Part shown: positions 22,551-34,011 of the stretch, one piece after another
Numbering within the stretch: the first letter of the stretch is position 1
Layout of the letters: each line of letters begins with the position of its first letter
NCBI RefSeq assembly: GCF_963678635.1
Contig: NC_087062.1
Coordinates: forward strand, 58,854,129-58,918,128
Reading direction: 5' to 3'
DNA from: Symsagittifera roscoffensis
Taxonomy: Eukaryota; Xenacoelomorpha; Acoela; Convolutidae
Length of the DNA: 64,000 bases
Notes under the pieces: model-generated
Told to the model about the DNA's origin: nothing
Seen by the model: only the letters and a program-made list of their open reading frames with translations
Databases searched by the model: none
Made by a program: the position numbers and the translations under genes

Positions 22551-22889
22551 TTGGTAGTGGCCTTGAAGCTGTAACAAGATTTTTTTTGGACGAGCGTAAG
22601 TCATCAAAACTTTTGGTGATCGATGACGTTAAAGAACAGTTATCACCAAAGAAACAAAGAATAATGTGCCATGTTACGAAAGAGCACTAATTCAATCAGA
22701 TTGAAAAATAATTGTTAATTCGACTATCAGAAATCGGCTCAAATTACATTAAATTTGTTATGCTTGAACTGATTAAATGGCAAAAAAATAGACACAAACC
22801 CATAGGAAAACAAAGATTCTGGAACCAGTCGATATGTCTCCATTTCGAGGTAGGATTTTCAGTAGTATAAAATTCTAGTAATTATCTAG

Positions 22890-23300
22890 TATAGTTCTCT
22901 AGATTTACTTCTCCAATTATCATTCTCAGACCGATTTCGAAGACGTAGTGCATCGTAGGGCATTAAGTTTCTTAAGAAGCGCGAATTGTTCAATTCAAAG
23001 TCTGTGTTTCTGGTAATTAGGTTTCTTAGGAAGCACGGGAAATTCGGTTTCATAAATGCCAAACAAAGCCTCAACACCCGTTTCAGACTGAGAACGAATT
23101 GGAACACCTAGTGCATCTTCAAGAAGTAGGTCTTGTAGTGTTTGAACAGAACTTAAACTGTAGTTTTGTGAAACAAACCATTCCGTCTTCTACCAATGTA
23201 TCAAAAGTTTCTTCTAAGGAACTTTCGTTTGACCGGCTGCATCCATTTATGGAAATGAAACTACACTCTGCTCAGTTCGGGTATAAGAGGATTCGCTCAG
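22890..23300 (-). repeat. Fragment of LINE A 5' region (uninterrupted copy)
   Basis: It is closely similar to 30005-30250 followed by 33826-33987. Shared blocks include CCGATTTCGAAGACGTAGTG, CTAGTGCATCTTCAAGAA and CTCTGCTCAGTTCGGGTATA. In this copy the two parts are continuous, so it shows the site before LINE B inserted into LINE A. The reverse transcriptase part of LINE A is absent here. Confidence 0.75.
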
Positions 23301-23967
23301 TAACACGATTCTGTAACAAGATTTTGTAGTCCCAAGTTTGTTCGAACCGAATTGACAGAATGAGGTACAAAAACACAAGAAATAGTGTCCCTGACCCTTA
23401 AGCCAAAGATTATAGGGCCTGTTTTTCTTAACCTCATATTTGACATAAGCGGACGACTCTTCGAACCAAGTCGCGACGAAATCGTGGTTGTAAACATAAA
23501 ACATTTTTATCAGAACAAATCTAACAGCCTAGAGAGAGCAACCCGTAAAATAAGTTCCTGTGAGGTCAAACAGTCGTCAGTAATTTTTTTTAAAATTTCC
23601 GTTGCTGCGTAATTTCTGAGCAAATGATACAATTTTTGGCGTCGGCGATCAGCTCATGTACCTGTAGGAGTGTCTTCAAATGGATTTGTTCTGATCATGA
23701 TTATGTTTCAGCCCTAAAGACCCATTCCTATCTATCTCTATTTACTGCAAATGCTCTAATCCGCCGTAAAGTACTTGACTTTAATCTAACTTTTGAAACA
23801 TTTAAGTTTTCTTTTGTCTGAAACCACTCATTTCAACATCTCTCACTGTTGCCCTTTTTGTATAAACTGTCACTATAATTTTTGTCGCTCATAAGCTTTT
23901 TCGCTTCATTTGTCAGAGTAATTTTATTTAATGTGACTCCAAGCATATGGAATTAGGTTTTTTACTA
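23301..23967. other. Unassigned intergenic DNA
   Basis: Several mutually overlapping openings of 60-86 codons on both strands, none with a recognisable domain. It may be decayed retroelement sequence. Confidence 0.35.
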
Positions 23968-25930
23968 TTGAAGAGATTCTTGATAAAAAGTAAATTTCAC
24001 AGGTTTTGCAACTATGTGCATCGTCAGGATATAGTGAACTAACCAATCTATTTGACCAAAAAACATCAATTTACAAAGGTTTTTTTTACAATAGTTCACA
24101 TACATTTTGGTTCTAACTCATCATGTTAAAAAATTAGCAATCACAGTTGACTTCTAAAATATTACTTACTTTAAATTAATTTTAAATTCTAAAGTTATTT
24201 GAAAGTTTTCAGTTAATTTGTCTGGAAACTCATGAGTCATAATTTTGATTTGGAAATGTTCGTTCTAAAATAAAAACCAAAAAAATTTTACGAATATTTT
24301 TTCAGTGCTAACTCCCCGCTCCTAAACTCATCGTACGCGTAGAACCCCCGGTTTCTTTTTCCTGATAAGTATTGCCTCTAGTATTAACAGTTTTGTTTGG
24401 TTGTACGACCGACCTATAACTTCCCAAAAACATCTGCGCTAATTCCATCAAGACTGCCTTGCTGAAGGTGGAGGCCTACCGCTGAGTCTGCTTTCTTATG
24501 TTCCTCAATTCTAGTGGTCAAATGTCGATTTTCCTTCTATACTCATCATTGGTTGCATTTTTTCAAAAACTGAGCAGTTTGCAACAAGGATTCCAGCTTT
24601 GATTCATACGTCTACTTCCTCATTATGCAAAAACCAACCCATTTTTCAAACAGCACAGCCAGCAATCCTTTATCTTTGAGATATTTCCTCGTTTTTTAAC
24701 GGCCTCGGCTCTTGGGGTTTGCCTTAGTTTTTTTGCATATGCCTCTGCCACGGCTTCTATTTCACTAAAGTTTCACCAGATGATTTTGGTTTTTCAATTG
24801 TAAGAGGAAAATGTCGATATCAGCTAAAAAGAGCGTTTTGTTATATCTGTCTCTAATTGGATGCTTCAGACCCCTTGACAACACTTCGATCGGTCTTTCA
24901 CTACCATCTCTTCACCTTTTCCTGTCCTCATTCTTCCTAGACGTTTCAGTCCTTAGTAGTTTTAATAGAAAGTTATGTACAGCATGGTCCGAAAAACTTC
25001 GTTCTCGAGGACGCTAAACTTCAAAAATTCCGATATGTGATAGTTTTTAATATATGTTCCCCGAAACTTCAATCTGTGTACAAATAATTAAAAATTTTTA
25101 CAGAATTTTTCAAGATAGTTTTCTTAATAAAATTTGTCGAGCCAAACAGCAGGCAAAAGTTTGTGGTCATTGTTTTGCTGGCCACGAGTAATAAAACTCA
25201 TAAGGCACAAAGCAAAACAAATCACTCTCTCCTCGCCCTGCTTTCAAGCGCAGACACTTCCTTTGCCTTCAGCTTCTACTAACGTCTTGCTTTTGCCTTC
25301 CGCCTTGTCTGCGATGGTCTGTGTTGTTTGCCCCTGATATTGCCAATCAGCTCTGACTTTCTTTCTTTGTGTGCCACTACCAATCGCAGAGACTTCAGCT
25401 CCAATTCAGCACTCTGGTGCAGCTTCAAACATTCCTTGAGCTAATCTGGGTCCTGTCGTTTGCTCCTGGTGAGAAGCCGTTTTGTTGCAGGAGTAATGAG
25501 CACTCCAGTGCCGAGTAGTTGACTAAAAAAATCGGGCATGCCTTCCCTTCTGCAAGAGAATATCACCAATATCTGCTGCTTCTTCAACTTCAAATAGTTT
25601 GTCAGCTCCTCGAAAAAGACTGGGCGATAGTTGTTGGTTCTGTGGCTGTTAATGGTGTTGTTCGCCAATTCGTGCCACACACCCACTTTTTTCTCCTTCA
25701 ATTGTCTGTCTTCCAGTAATCGTCGAAGTTTTTTTTTTCGTTGGTTCAGCGAATTGTTACTGAGGGATAGGCGAGGACTTGCTTTAGCAAAGCTCTCGTA
25801 TCACTTTTTGTTCACATCTGTTGAGGATTTTGATGCTGTGGAACAGGTAGCTAGCTGCTGCAATATGAAACATTTCGGTAACTCAAATAAAAACCGGCAT
25901 ATTCTACGTATCGTTAAAAAAATTCCCTAA
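23968..25930 (-). mobile_element. Old Penelope-like element copy
   Basis: A decayed relative of the intact element at 38173-42620, in the same orientation. A terminal repeat (pLTR) at about 23968-24305 matches 38173-38511. Positions 24306-24540 match the GIY-YIG end of ORF2; 24540-25130 match the N-terminal half of ORF2, the middle (including the reverse transcriptase palm) being absent; and 25134-25870 match ORF1, with SHRTNNYRPVFFEELTNYLK still readable. The pLTR at 26018 completes it on the 5' side. Many differences from the intact copy show it is much older. Confidence 0.85.
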
Positions 25931-26017
25931 ACCATTACATTTTTGATTACTGGCCCTTGAATGAGAAAACAGTTGGAATTTCAGGCTTTTTGATTAATTG
26001 AAATTTTACAACTAAAA

Positions 26018-27090
26018 TTGAAGACATTTTTTTAAAAGTTCGCGCAACTATGTGCATCATCAGGATTTTTACTATAAACAAGTCTAAATGACAATAAAAC
26101 ATCAATTTACTAGTGTTTTTTACAGTAATTCACATACATTTTGGTTCTGAATAATCATGTTAAAAAAAACCCAATCACAGTTGACTTCTAAAATTAACAT
26201 TTAGATTGAAGTATTTTTGAAGTCTAAAGTTAATCAAAAGATTTTTAATTAATTTGTGTGGAAGTTTCTGAATCCTTATTTCGATTTAGACATGTACGTT
26301 TTAAATGAAAAACCGAAAAAATTTTGGGACTGATTTTCACTGTGAACCCTTGCTTCTAAATTCATCGCGCGTGTTCATCCCCGGTTTCTCTTTCCTGATA
26401 TGTATTGCCTCTAGTGTTAACAGTTTTGTTTGGTTGCTCGACCGGTCTATAATTTCCCAAATAAAATCTGCGCTAATTCCTTCAAGACGGCCTTGCTGAA
26501 GGTGGAGGCCTACCGGTGAATCTGCTTTCTTATGTTACTCGATTGTAATGTGCAATTGTCGAACAGTTTGTCCAAAATAGATGGAAGTGCATCCAGTACC
26601 TGATAAATTTTAAACCTCTCTTGACTTGAGGTCACTATAAAATGCTGAATTTAGCTATGGTAAACAAGATTCTAGTTTTCTTGTTGTGAAAAACACTGGA
26701 ACATTGGTTAAATTTCGTATTCTGCTCGCAAAAGATTGGCTTTGGTTGCCTCTATATTGCACCATCAGCATTGGAGGCGTCCTTTGGTGATTGAGTTGAA
26801 GAACTCCTCTCACTATCCAGGGGCTTGCCCTTACCCTCGATGATTTTGCACAGGGCGTCAGCCGCCACCTTAGAGGACCATTTTTTAGGGTACCGATTTC
26901 TCAACCATTGCACCCTTGCAGCTTCGATAGCCTTGTCAAATTGCTCCCAGTTAGATGTACTCTTAACAACTCGGTTAACAGTGCCTTGGATTAAATACGC
27001 TTATACTGAGTTGGGGCGCAGCTTCTTTAGTTCAAAATAGTCCCAGTATTTGTTGGTTTTTGATACCAATTGCAGGTAACACCCAATAAG
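26018..27090 (-). mobile_element. Tandem partial Penelope-like copy (pLTR plus ORF2 3' end)
   Basis: A pLTR at about 26018-26340 followed directly by sequence matching 38512-39260 of the intact element, i.e. the C-terminal third of ORF2 including the GIY-YIG region. Together with 23968-25930 this gives pLTR-body-pLTR-partial body in one orientation, the partial tandem arrangement typical of Penelope-like elements. It is decayed. Confidence 0.8.
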
Positions 27091-27530
27091 TATCAGAGGG
27101 AAATTGAATAAGAAATGAGATAGCTCTATGCTATCGATTCTCTCAAACAAAAATCCGCTTCATTATTTTGTTGCGGGTCAAATTTACATGTCAAAAACGG
27201 TACGATCTTTTGTTTTGATTTCCTTTTGCAATTTTACGATTAATTTTAGATGTTGTTTCCTAAGAGGCAAATTACCTTTCAACGTCTCATCTTCTAAAAA
27301 AAGTTCTGCATACTCAGTTATTCTTCCTTAACTGCTGATCCCTTACCTTAGTCCCCTTCCCTTACTAGTTTAAAGGAACTAGAGAAGTTTCAGGCGTAAG
27401 TAGTTTGCTATATTTCTTACATAGAAGACTAAGCTTCAGTCTTGAGAAACCTTCGACTACTGACTATCAGTTTCCAAATGAATAAAGCTGACATAGTGCT
27501 TCTTTGGAAGCTTTGTAACAACAGCTGACA
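27091..27530. other. Unassigned intergenic DNA
   Basis: No recognised gene or repeat. It ends at a short GAA microsatellite (27531-27550) that is probably the 3' tail of LINE A. Confidence 0.4.
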
Positions 27531-30250
27531 AGAAGAAGAAGAAGAAAGAATTAATTCCCTTAAATAAAAAATTAAGGCAAAAATAAAAACAAAAATATCA
27601 AGTTAAGATCGACAGTTTGAGCAGGTGCACTTCAAGAACCATGAACACGAGATCAGTTGATCAAAAGTTGACACAGAAAGATTCGAGGGGAGCGAAGATG
27701 TCTACACCAGGACGGATCAACTCGTTGACCGATTTCTCAACGCGATGAAAGAAGAACTTCTCAGTCTGCCATTTCTTTGCTGTTTGAATTGTGCAGAGGA
27801 TGGTGGATTTCTGGCTGGTGGTCACGTTAAAAAAGAAATAAGCAGAAAACGGCAATTCTGTAAGACCATGTATCATTTTGTAGAACAGTAACACATCGTT
27901 GAAAATAAGATGGTAGCAGATAGGCAGAGTTTTCGTGAGAAATAACCGGTCTTTTAGGGTAATGAACCAATAACCCATTTCAGACACTTTCGATTGAAAC
28001 TTTCAAGTTTTCGGATATAACATAATGAAGGAAACCAAACAGGGGATGCATTAAAAATGATACTCTTTATACACATGTTACCAAACATGAGCTTGGTGGA
28101 TTGAGAGAAAGTGAAAGGAAATTTGCGCCTAATAAAATGAAGTGACTTGTTACATGATAACAGCTTATTGATATGTATCATCCAGTTCAAGTCATCAGAG
28201 ACAAGTAAACCAAGCTCTTTCACTACATTTGAGGCAGTTATGTCCTGGTCATTGACCATCACATGACGAGGAAAATTGCCTTTGAAAACAATGAGACTGC
28301 ACTTATCGTGATTGACCGATAAATGATTTGCGGTACACCAGTTTGTAAAAGAATCAATATCATGCTGTAGAGAAGTAAAATCAGTAGAAACCAATTTTGA
28401 ATCGTCAGCGAACAAATAACAACTGGAAAATTCTATACACTCTGGCAGACCATTGATGAAAAGAAGAAAAAGAAGCGGCCCGAAGATGCTGCCATGAGGA
28501 ACGCCACTAGTAACAGGACGTGGATTGGAAATGTGCGCATTTATACGAACACACTGTGATTGGTTACAGAGATACGACAAAAAAAGTAACAAGAAATCAT
28601 GATCGAAACCATAGATTGATAGCTTGTTTAGAATGATATCATGACGAACAGAATCAAAGGTTTTACTAAAGTCAGAATAAACAGCAGCAGAAGGAACGGT
28701 GAAATCACTAGTGTGGTATACTTCGTCAAGAAACGATAACAACTGTGTTACAGTTGATCGCTGTTTTCTGAAACCATGCTGCGAGTTTGACAAATGTTTT
28801 CCAATCTTTGGATATATATGAATGAAGAGAACTTTCTCAAAATATAAACCAAGGGGGTGTAAGATACTGATAGGTCTGTAGTTTATAATATCATTAGGAG
28901 ACCCAGACTTCAGAATTGGAGTAACAAAAGCTCATTTCCAGGCAACAGGCCAGACGCAAGTGATGATAAAAATGTAAAAAAGAAAACTATCAAGAGGAGA
29001 AGTAACGTTGTACAACAGTTATAAACCAAAGCAGGAATACAGTCAACAGAACAAGCGTTTTTAACGGATTGTAAACATGAACTGAAAACTGACGGAGACA
29101 CATCGACTTCCCATAATTTGATATCAGAATTAGGAGAAACAGTCGGTATAGTATAGTCAGACACAGGTTTCCGGAAAACAGAAGCAAAATATTCGTTGAA
29201 AAGTTCACTGATAGACTCGTCACAGACAGCTTGCTTACGGCCCCAATGAAGGTTATTTAGAATGATTGGGGACTTCTTAAACTATTTCAAGAATTTAAAA
29301 GCACAAGAAGGAGAGGAAGGAGAAAAGTTCTGAAAAAGCAATTCTTTATCCGAAACAACTGAGTTGGTGAAATCACTCTCTAACCGAGTCATATAAGACA
29401 GATTAAAAAAATTTTCCGTCGCAGAGTTCTGAGTTTATTGGCTAACTGAGCAGAATGAGAGGAGTAGTAATAAAGAAAGTCAAGTCTTCTTTTACTCTTT
29501 TTAGGGCATGAATCATCAAGTGCGGCTTTAATAGAAACATCAAAAATGGAGACGAAATCACTTCAAGAATTTGAATACAACTTGGTGTAAAGAGGTTCTA
29601 ACAAACAACTAAAACTTTCCGTGTTGAAACTCTTCTTTGAATAAATTTGCTCTGAGATATCAGGTGTAAAACAATGATCACTAGAGACATGCAAATGAGC
29701 GAAAATTGGTTTATGGTCTGAGTAGGTTTTCTCTGAACGATTGACAACAAATCTCTGCGGGTCATTCGACAAGAAAAGATTTAGAGTATTACAAGACAAA
29801 TAGTCGGAAAATTCACTAATTGAATCAGATTGATATCATCAAACGCGCTCAAAATGTACATCGAATATTCAGAGGATGCATAAATGAACTCTAACAGACG
29901 TCAGCTAATTTGAAGTCTCCTAGAATAGCAAACACAGTTTGGTCTAACGGGCAGCGACCGATGTGTTTGAGCTCCTCATCATGATGGTTTTGAACAGCAT
30001 TTATATGTGTATAGTTCTCTAGATTTACCACTCCAGTTATCATTCTGAGACCGATTTCGAAGACGTAGTGCATCGTAGGGCAGTTTCTTAAGAAGCGCGG
30101 ATAGTTCAATTCAAAACCTGTGTTTCTGGTAATTAGGTTGCTTAGGAAGCATGGGAAAGTCGGTTTCATAAATTCCAAACATAGCCTCAACACCCTATTC
30201 AGACTGAGAACGAATTCGAACACCTAGTGCATCTTCAAGAATTAGGTATT
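27531..30250 (-). mobile_element. LINE A: APE-type non-LTR retrotransposon (endonuclease and RT)
   Basis: The minus strand encodes an endonuclease remnant (QTVFAILGDFKLADVC at 29891-30000) and a reverse transcriptase. The latter is best seen in a 279-codon opening at 27954-28793 with SNSQHGFRKQRSTVTQLLSF, motif A AVYSDFSKTFDSVRHD, motif B TSGVPHGSIFGPLLF and motif C YLFADDSK. A finger-region piece lies at 28910-29223. Frameshifts and stops break it in several places. The 3' end (left) has a GAA/TTC microsatellite tail. It resembles CR1/jockey-group elements. LINE B interrupts it at 30251-33825; its 5' piece continues at 33826-33987. Confidence 0.85.
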
Positions 30251-30252
30251 GT

Positions 30253-33200
30253 AGTAGTAGTAGTAATATGAATTCTGTGGTTCACACAAGGGGTTTGGAC
30301 CCCGTCAGTTTCTCGTTTCATAAAACAGTTCTATTTCTGCAGTTGTTTGCTGTACAATCGCACGCTTATTTCGAAGTGTACTTGTCGCTCTCGTTGTATT
30401 GCTCAAATTTCGACCAAATGATTTTTAGAAATCGTTGATTCAAGCCAATCCCTTCTCTTAAATTGATTTTTAACACATTCGCAAGTCGACAGGTTTGGTA
30501 CATGAGTTCTGTTTGCATTTGGTTTTCCTTGGACGTCTCACCTGAAAAAAATTTGCCCGCGAGATTTCTGTGTAATATGGTATGTCTAGCTGAACAAACA
30601 TTGGCAAAGGAAGATTCCCTAGTACTTTCGAGTTTTCTTTGTATGAGACACCATTAACGCAAATCCATTTTACTGCTCTTCGCTGAATCGTCTCTAATTC
30701 GGACATTACGTACTTATTTAAACCAAAACACGGACTTGCTTAAAGAATCACGGGAATTATCATGGATTTGAACAAATTCTGTTTCGGTACTCTGTTTAAA
30801 TTCGATGTTTCTTTTGATCGCGAAAAAAGTTTTATTTGCTTTTAGGCCTGCCTTGTCAATGTGTAGATTCCAGCTCATGTCATTTGAAATTATGACCCTT
30901 AGTTCTTTCTGAGTATCCACTAATTTAATTTTAGCGTATTGTTGAAGCAAAATTTGTTTGAACTTCTAGTAAAGCTCGTGGGTGCATTTATCAACAGTGA
31001 ATGGCATATTATTTTGAACTGTCCAATTGTATATCACATTAAGTTCATTTTGAAATTCTTCTTTAGCTAATCCTAGGCTGATGTATTTTGCATCATCGGT
31101 GAAAAGTAAAGGTGTGACATTTTGGCAAAGCGAAGGCAAGTCATTAACAAAAATTTGGAAAAACAATGGCCCGAGGATGCTGCCTTGGGGCACTCCGGTT
31201 GTTACGGGCCTTGGATCTGAGATTTCGCTATTCACTTGGACCAGTTTGATAGATAAGTTTTCAATAATTTAATCAAATTTCTACCTACTCCGTTTTTGAA
31301 AAGCTTCATCAAGAAGATACCGTGGTCAACACGGTCGAACGCTTTACTAAAGTCTGTGAAAACGGTCACCATATCACTCGCTTCGTCCTGAATTTTGTAG
31401 GCTATCTGTAAGAAAGTTAATAGCTGTGAGACCGTGGATTTGTTCCGAAACCCATGTTGTGAATTATGAAACATAGGTGATAGATGTTCGTATAATCTCC
31501 TAAATATTTTACGCTCTAATATTTTTGAAACTATACAAAGAAGGGAGACGGGTCGATAATTTTCAATGTCAGTTTTATTGTCTTTTTTATGAATTGGGCT
31601 GATTATAGCTGCTTTCCAGTAGTCTGGAAAACGCCTAGTTTGAATAATTTTGGAAAATATTTGATAGATAGAATGAGATAGAGATGCTTGTTTTTTAGTG
31701 AACAGTACAGGCGGTGAATCGTCAGGGCCTTTACTTTTGTTCGTGTTCAACGATTGACATATTTCACGTATCTCGAGCTCAGTAAAACTAATTGTATCAA
31801 GGATTGTATTGGAATCAGGTTCGGGTGGTTCTGGAAACGTACACGATTCAATGTACACAGAAGCAAAAAATTTCGAAAATAATTCTGCCTTTAATGGATC
31901 GGTATCGGCGGCCTCATTTTTGTACTTCAGTATACTTGGTAAGCTTGACTTACAAAAAGATTTAAATTATTTAAAAAATTTTCCCGTTGATTGGTCTGAC
32001 GGATGAGACTGTTCATAATCGTCTTTGTTCAGTTCGGCGTTCGTTTCTGTCTGTTCAAATAAGTGCAAAACTTTCGGATGAGACTCGGTTTGTTTTTTTT
32101 CGAGCTGTATGTAAACGTTTAATAAGATTCGAAGTCGATTGACTTATCCACGGCGGCAAGGATGATTTATGGTTAGTGCGCTTTGGAATACACTTTTTAA
32201 TAAGCGAGGATAACCAGTTATACCAATGATTTAGTATCACATTTACATTTGACCAACAGTAAGTGTCAAAAGGGTTTTCTAGTATTTGCTCATTGAGTAA
32301 ATCTTAATCACCGTTGCAATAACTAAATATGGATTCTTTATTAAATTTACGACGCATAAGATCCGATAACTCTACGTTGAAAGATATTTCGACCGGATAA
32401 TGGTTAAAAAGTTTTCCCAATTTATCGTTACTGTCTAAGGTATGAACATCTTCTATACGAATTTTTTTGCTGGTGAAGATCAAATCGAGAGCACCAGTTG
32501 AGGCAGTATTAAACTTAACATACTAATGAAATTCAAGATTCTCTATTTCTTCCAGAAATCATATTTCGGTTTCTTTTATTGATGACATGTTGCCTCAACT
32601 TATTGAGGGTTAATTGAAGTCAACATAAATAAACAAATCACAATTCTTCCAAAAATTTTTTATGTCTTTAAACAGATTATTTATTTCACTTGGTTTCAGA
32701 GCATTTTTGCTATTTGCAGGCGGTAGATAACAAGAGACAACAAGCAATTTCCGTTTATCTTGCTTAATGTAGCATGCTACTGCCGCTCCGTTGGTATTAA
32801 AACTAAAATTTGCAGGTTCTGACATTAAGCCTGACTTTACGCCAATTAATGTTCCACGGTGAGATGTTGATTGCAACGAAGATCTTCTGTTTGATAGAAA
32901 ACAGTTGTAATTTCCAAAAAAAATATCGGATTCGCGGATTTCATTTGCAAGCCTTGTTTCAGACAGGCAAATAATATCAAAATTCTATAAAATTATACTC
33001 TTCGAAAAAGTTTGTCTTCTTTCTAGTTTGAATAAACTTCTTACATTTTAACATAGTGCTCTTAATTCTCCGGTTTTGTTTGGTAGTCATTCAGTGCAAT
33101 TTACTGCTTGGTTTTTCAGATATAATGTGTAATTTCTGATTTTTATCTCCTTTGCTCTTTTTCCGCTTTCGAGTAATTCGTGTCTTTTCTTTAACAAGTT

Positions 33201-33825
33201 TCGTTCTCTTTCTTGGTCCTCTTTATTTAAGGATTTTGGTAGAAAAACTGAAAATTTAAATTTTCCGAGTCTGCGGAAAGAGGAAATTTCCTCTGCATTT
33301 GCACCAAGAAACTTCATTGTATCGCTTATCATTTTTTCATCGTGCTCAAAAATATTCGATTTATCAATTTTGCTGTAAGTACCCATGCTAATTTCCGGCC
33401 AACCACTAAATCGCAATTCTTGAGATATATCGGAACTAGATTTAACGACACTAGAATACTTAGCTTCCAGGTGGGAGGAGAAGGATTGCACGTAGGCCAA
33501 GATTTTATGATCTCCAGTGACTCTTTGATGTCCTCAATGCCTTGTGACAGCTCGCCCACATCCACAGTAGATTTTGGACGAATATCAGCACTTAGGCACC
33601 CATTGCACAGAAACTTTACATTTGCGGCCCTCTCCAGAAATTTGAAGATACCATGAGAGTATCCCATACACGAGCTATGCGTCCACTTTTCGCAGCCCTG
33701 GCACATCAGCCAGTTCTCCCCCAATAACCTGGAACACATGGTGCAACACTCTTGACTTTTAGAACTTAATCTTGACCTCGTCGTAGCACCAGACATTTAA
33801 TATGAAAAAGACTATTTAATAAGTC
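30253..33825 (-). mobile_element. LINE B: CR1-like element with PHD-finger ORF1
   Basis: The minus strand encodes, in order, a PHD-finger ORF1 (33796-33087), an APE-type endonuclease (pieces at 32876-32610 with SCYLPPANSKNALKP and IYVDFN, in place of GDFN) and a reverse transcriptase. RT pieces: 31858-31232 with KSKGPDDSPPVLFTKK, NYRPVSLLCIVSKILE and motif A VFTDFSKAFDRVDH; 31235-30966 with motif B GVPQGSILGPLFFQ and motif C LFTDDAKY; then 30950-30470. The YADD-type motif reads FTDD. Stops and frameshifts disrupt it. A TAG/CTA microsatellite at 30251-30265 marks the 3' tail. It lies inside LINE A. Confidence 0.85.
33087..33796 (-). pseudogene. LINE B ORF1, PHD zinc finger protein, frameshifted
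   Basis: The first frame (33796-33329) starts MSGATTRSRLSSKSQ and has a PHD/RING-like finger: CTMC, MCQGCEKWTHSSCMGY and FLCNGC, spaced as C4HC3. The second frame (33500-33087) continues with a helical, charged region (DEKMISDTMKFLGANAEEIS and KSLNKEDQERERNLLKKRHE), typical of an ORF1 nucleic-acid-binding part. The two frames overlap by about 170 bases, which indicates one frameshift. CR1-group ORF1 proteins with PHD fingers are known; their role is probably RNA or chromatin binding. Confidence 0.75.
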
Positions 33826-33987
33826 TAAACAGAGCTTAAACTGAAGTTTTCTGAAACAAGCCATTCTGTCTTCTACCAATGTTTTAAAAGACTTCTCTAA
33901 GAATTTTTTGTTTGACCGACTTGATTCATCTATGAAAATGAAACTACGCTCTGCTCAGTTCGGGTATAAGGGGATTCGGTCAGCTGT
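33826..33987 (-). mobile_element. LINE A 5' fragment beyond the LINE B insertion
   Basis: It matches the distal part of the uninterrupted copy at 23146-23300 (shared CTCTGCTCAGTTCGGGTATA). The similarity stops at about 33987, where plus-strand LINE C begins. Confidence 0.7.
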
Positions 33988-34011
33988 CATTCAGTTTCTG
34001 CTGTTTTTCGA

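Larger units (their letters stand above)
18650..22690 (+). pseudogene. Polinton/Maverick-type DNA polymerase B fossil
   Basis: Separate plus-strand pieces resemble the protein-primed family B DNA polymerases of Polintons and related virus-like elements. One is an exonuclease-region signature (GFNSGRYDLNL) near 20450; others lie downstream near 22040-22500. The element is clearly broken, with at least eight interruptions, and lacks much of the polymerase core. A hAT transposon sits inside it (20813-22036) and a poly-G run near its end. It is old compared with the Penelope-like element at 38173. The opposite-strand piece at 16790-17175 may belong to it. Terminal repeats and other structural genes were not found. 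Confidence 0.65.
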
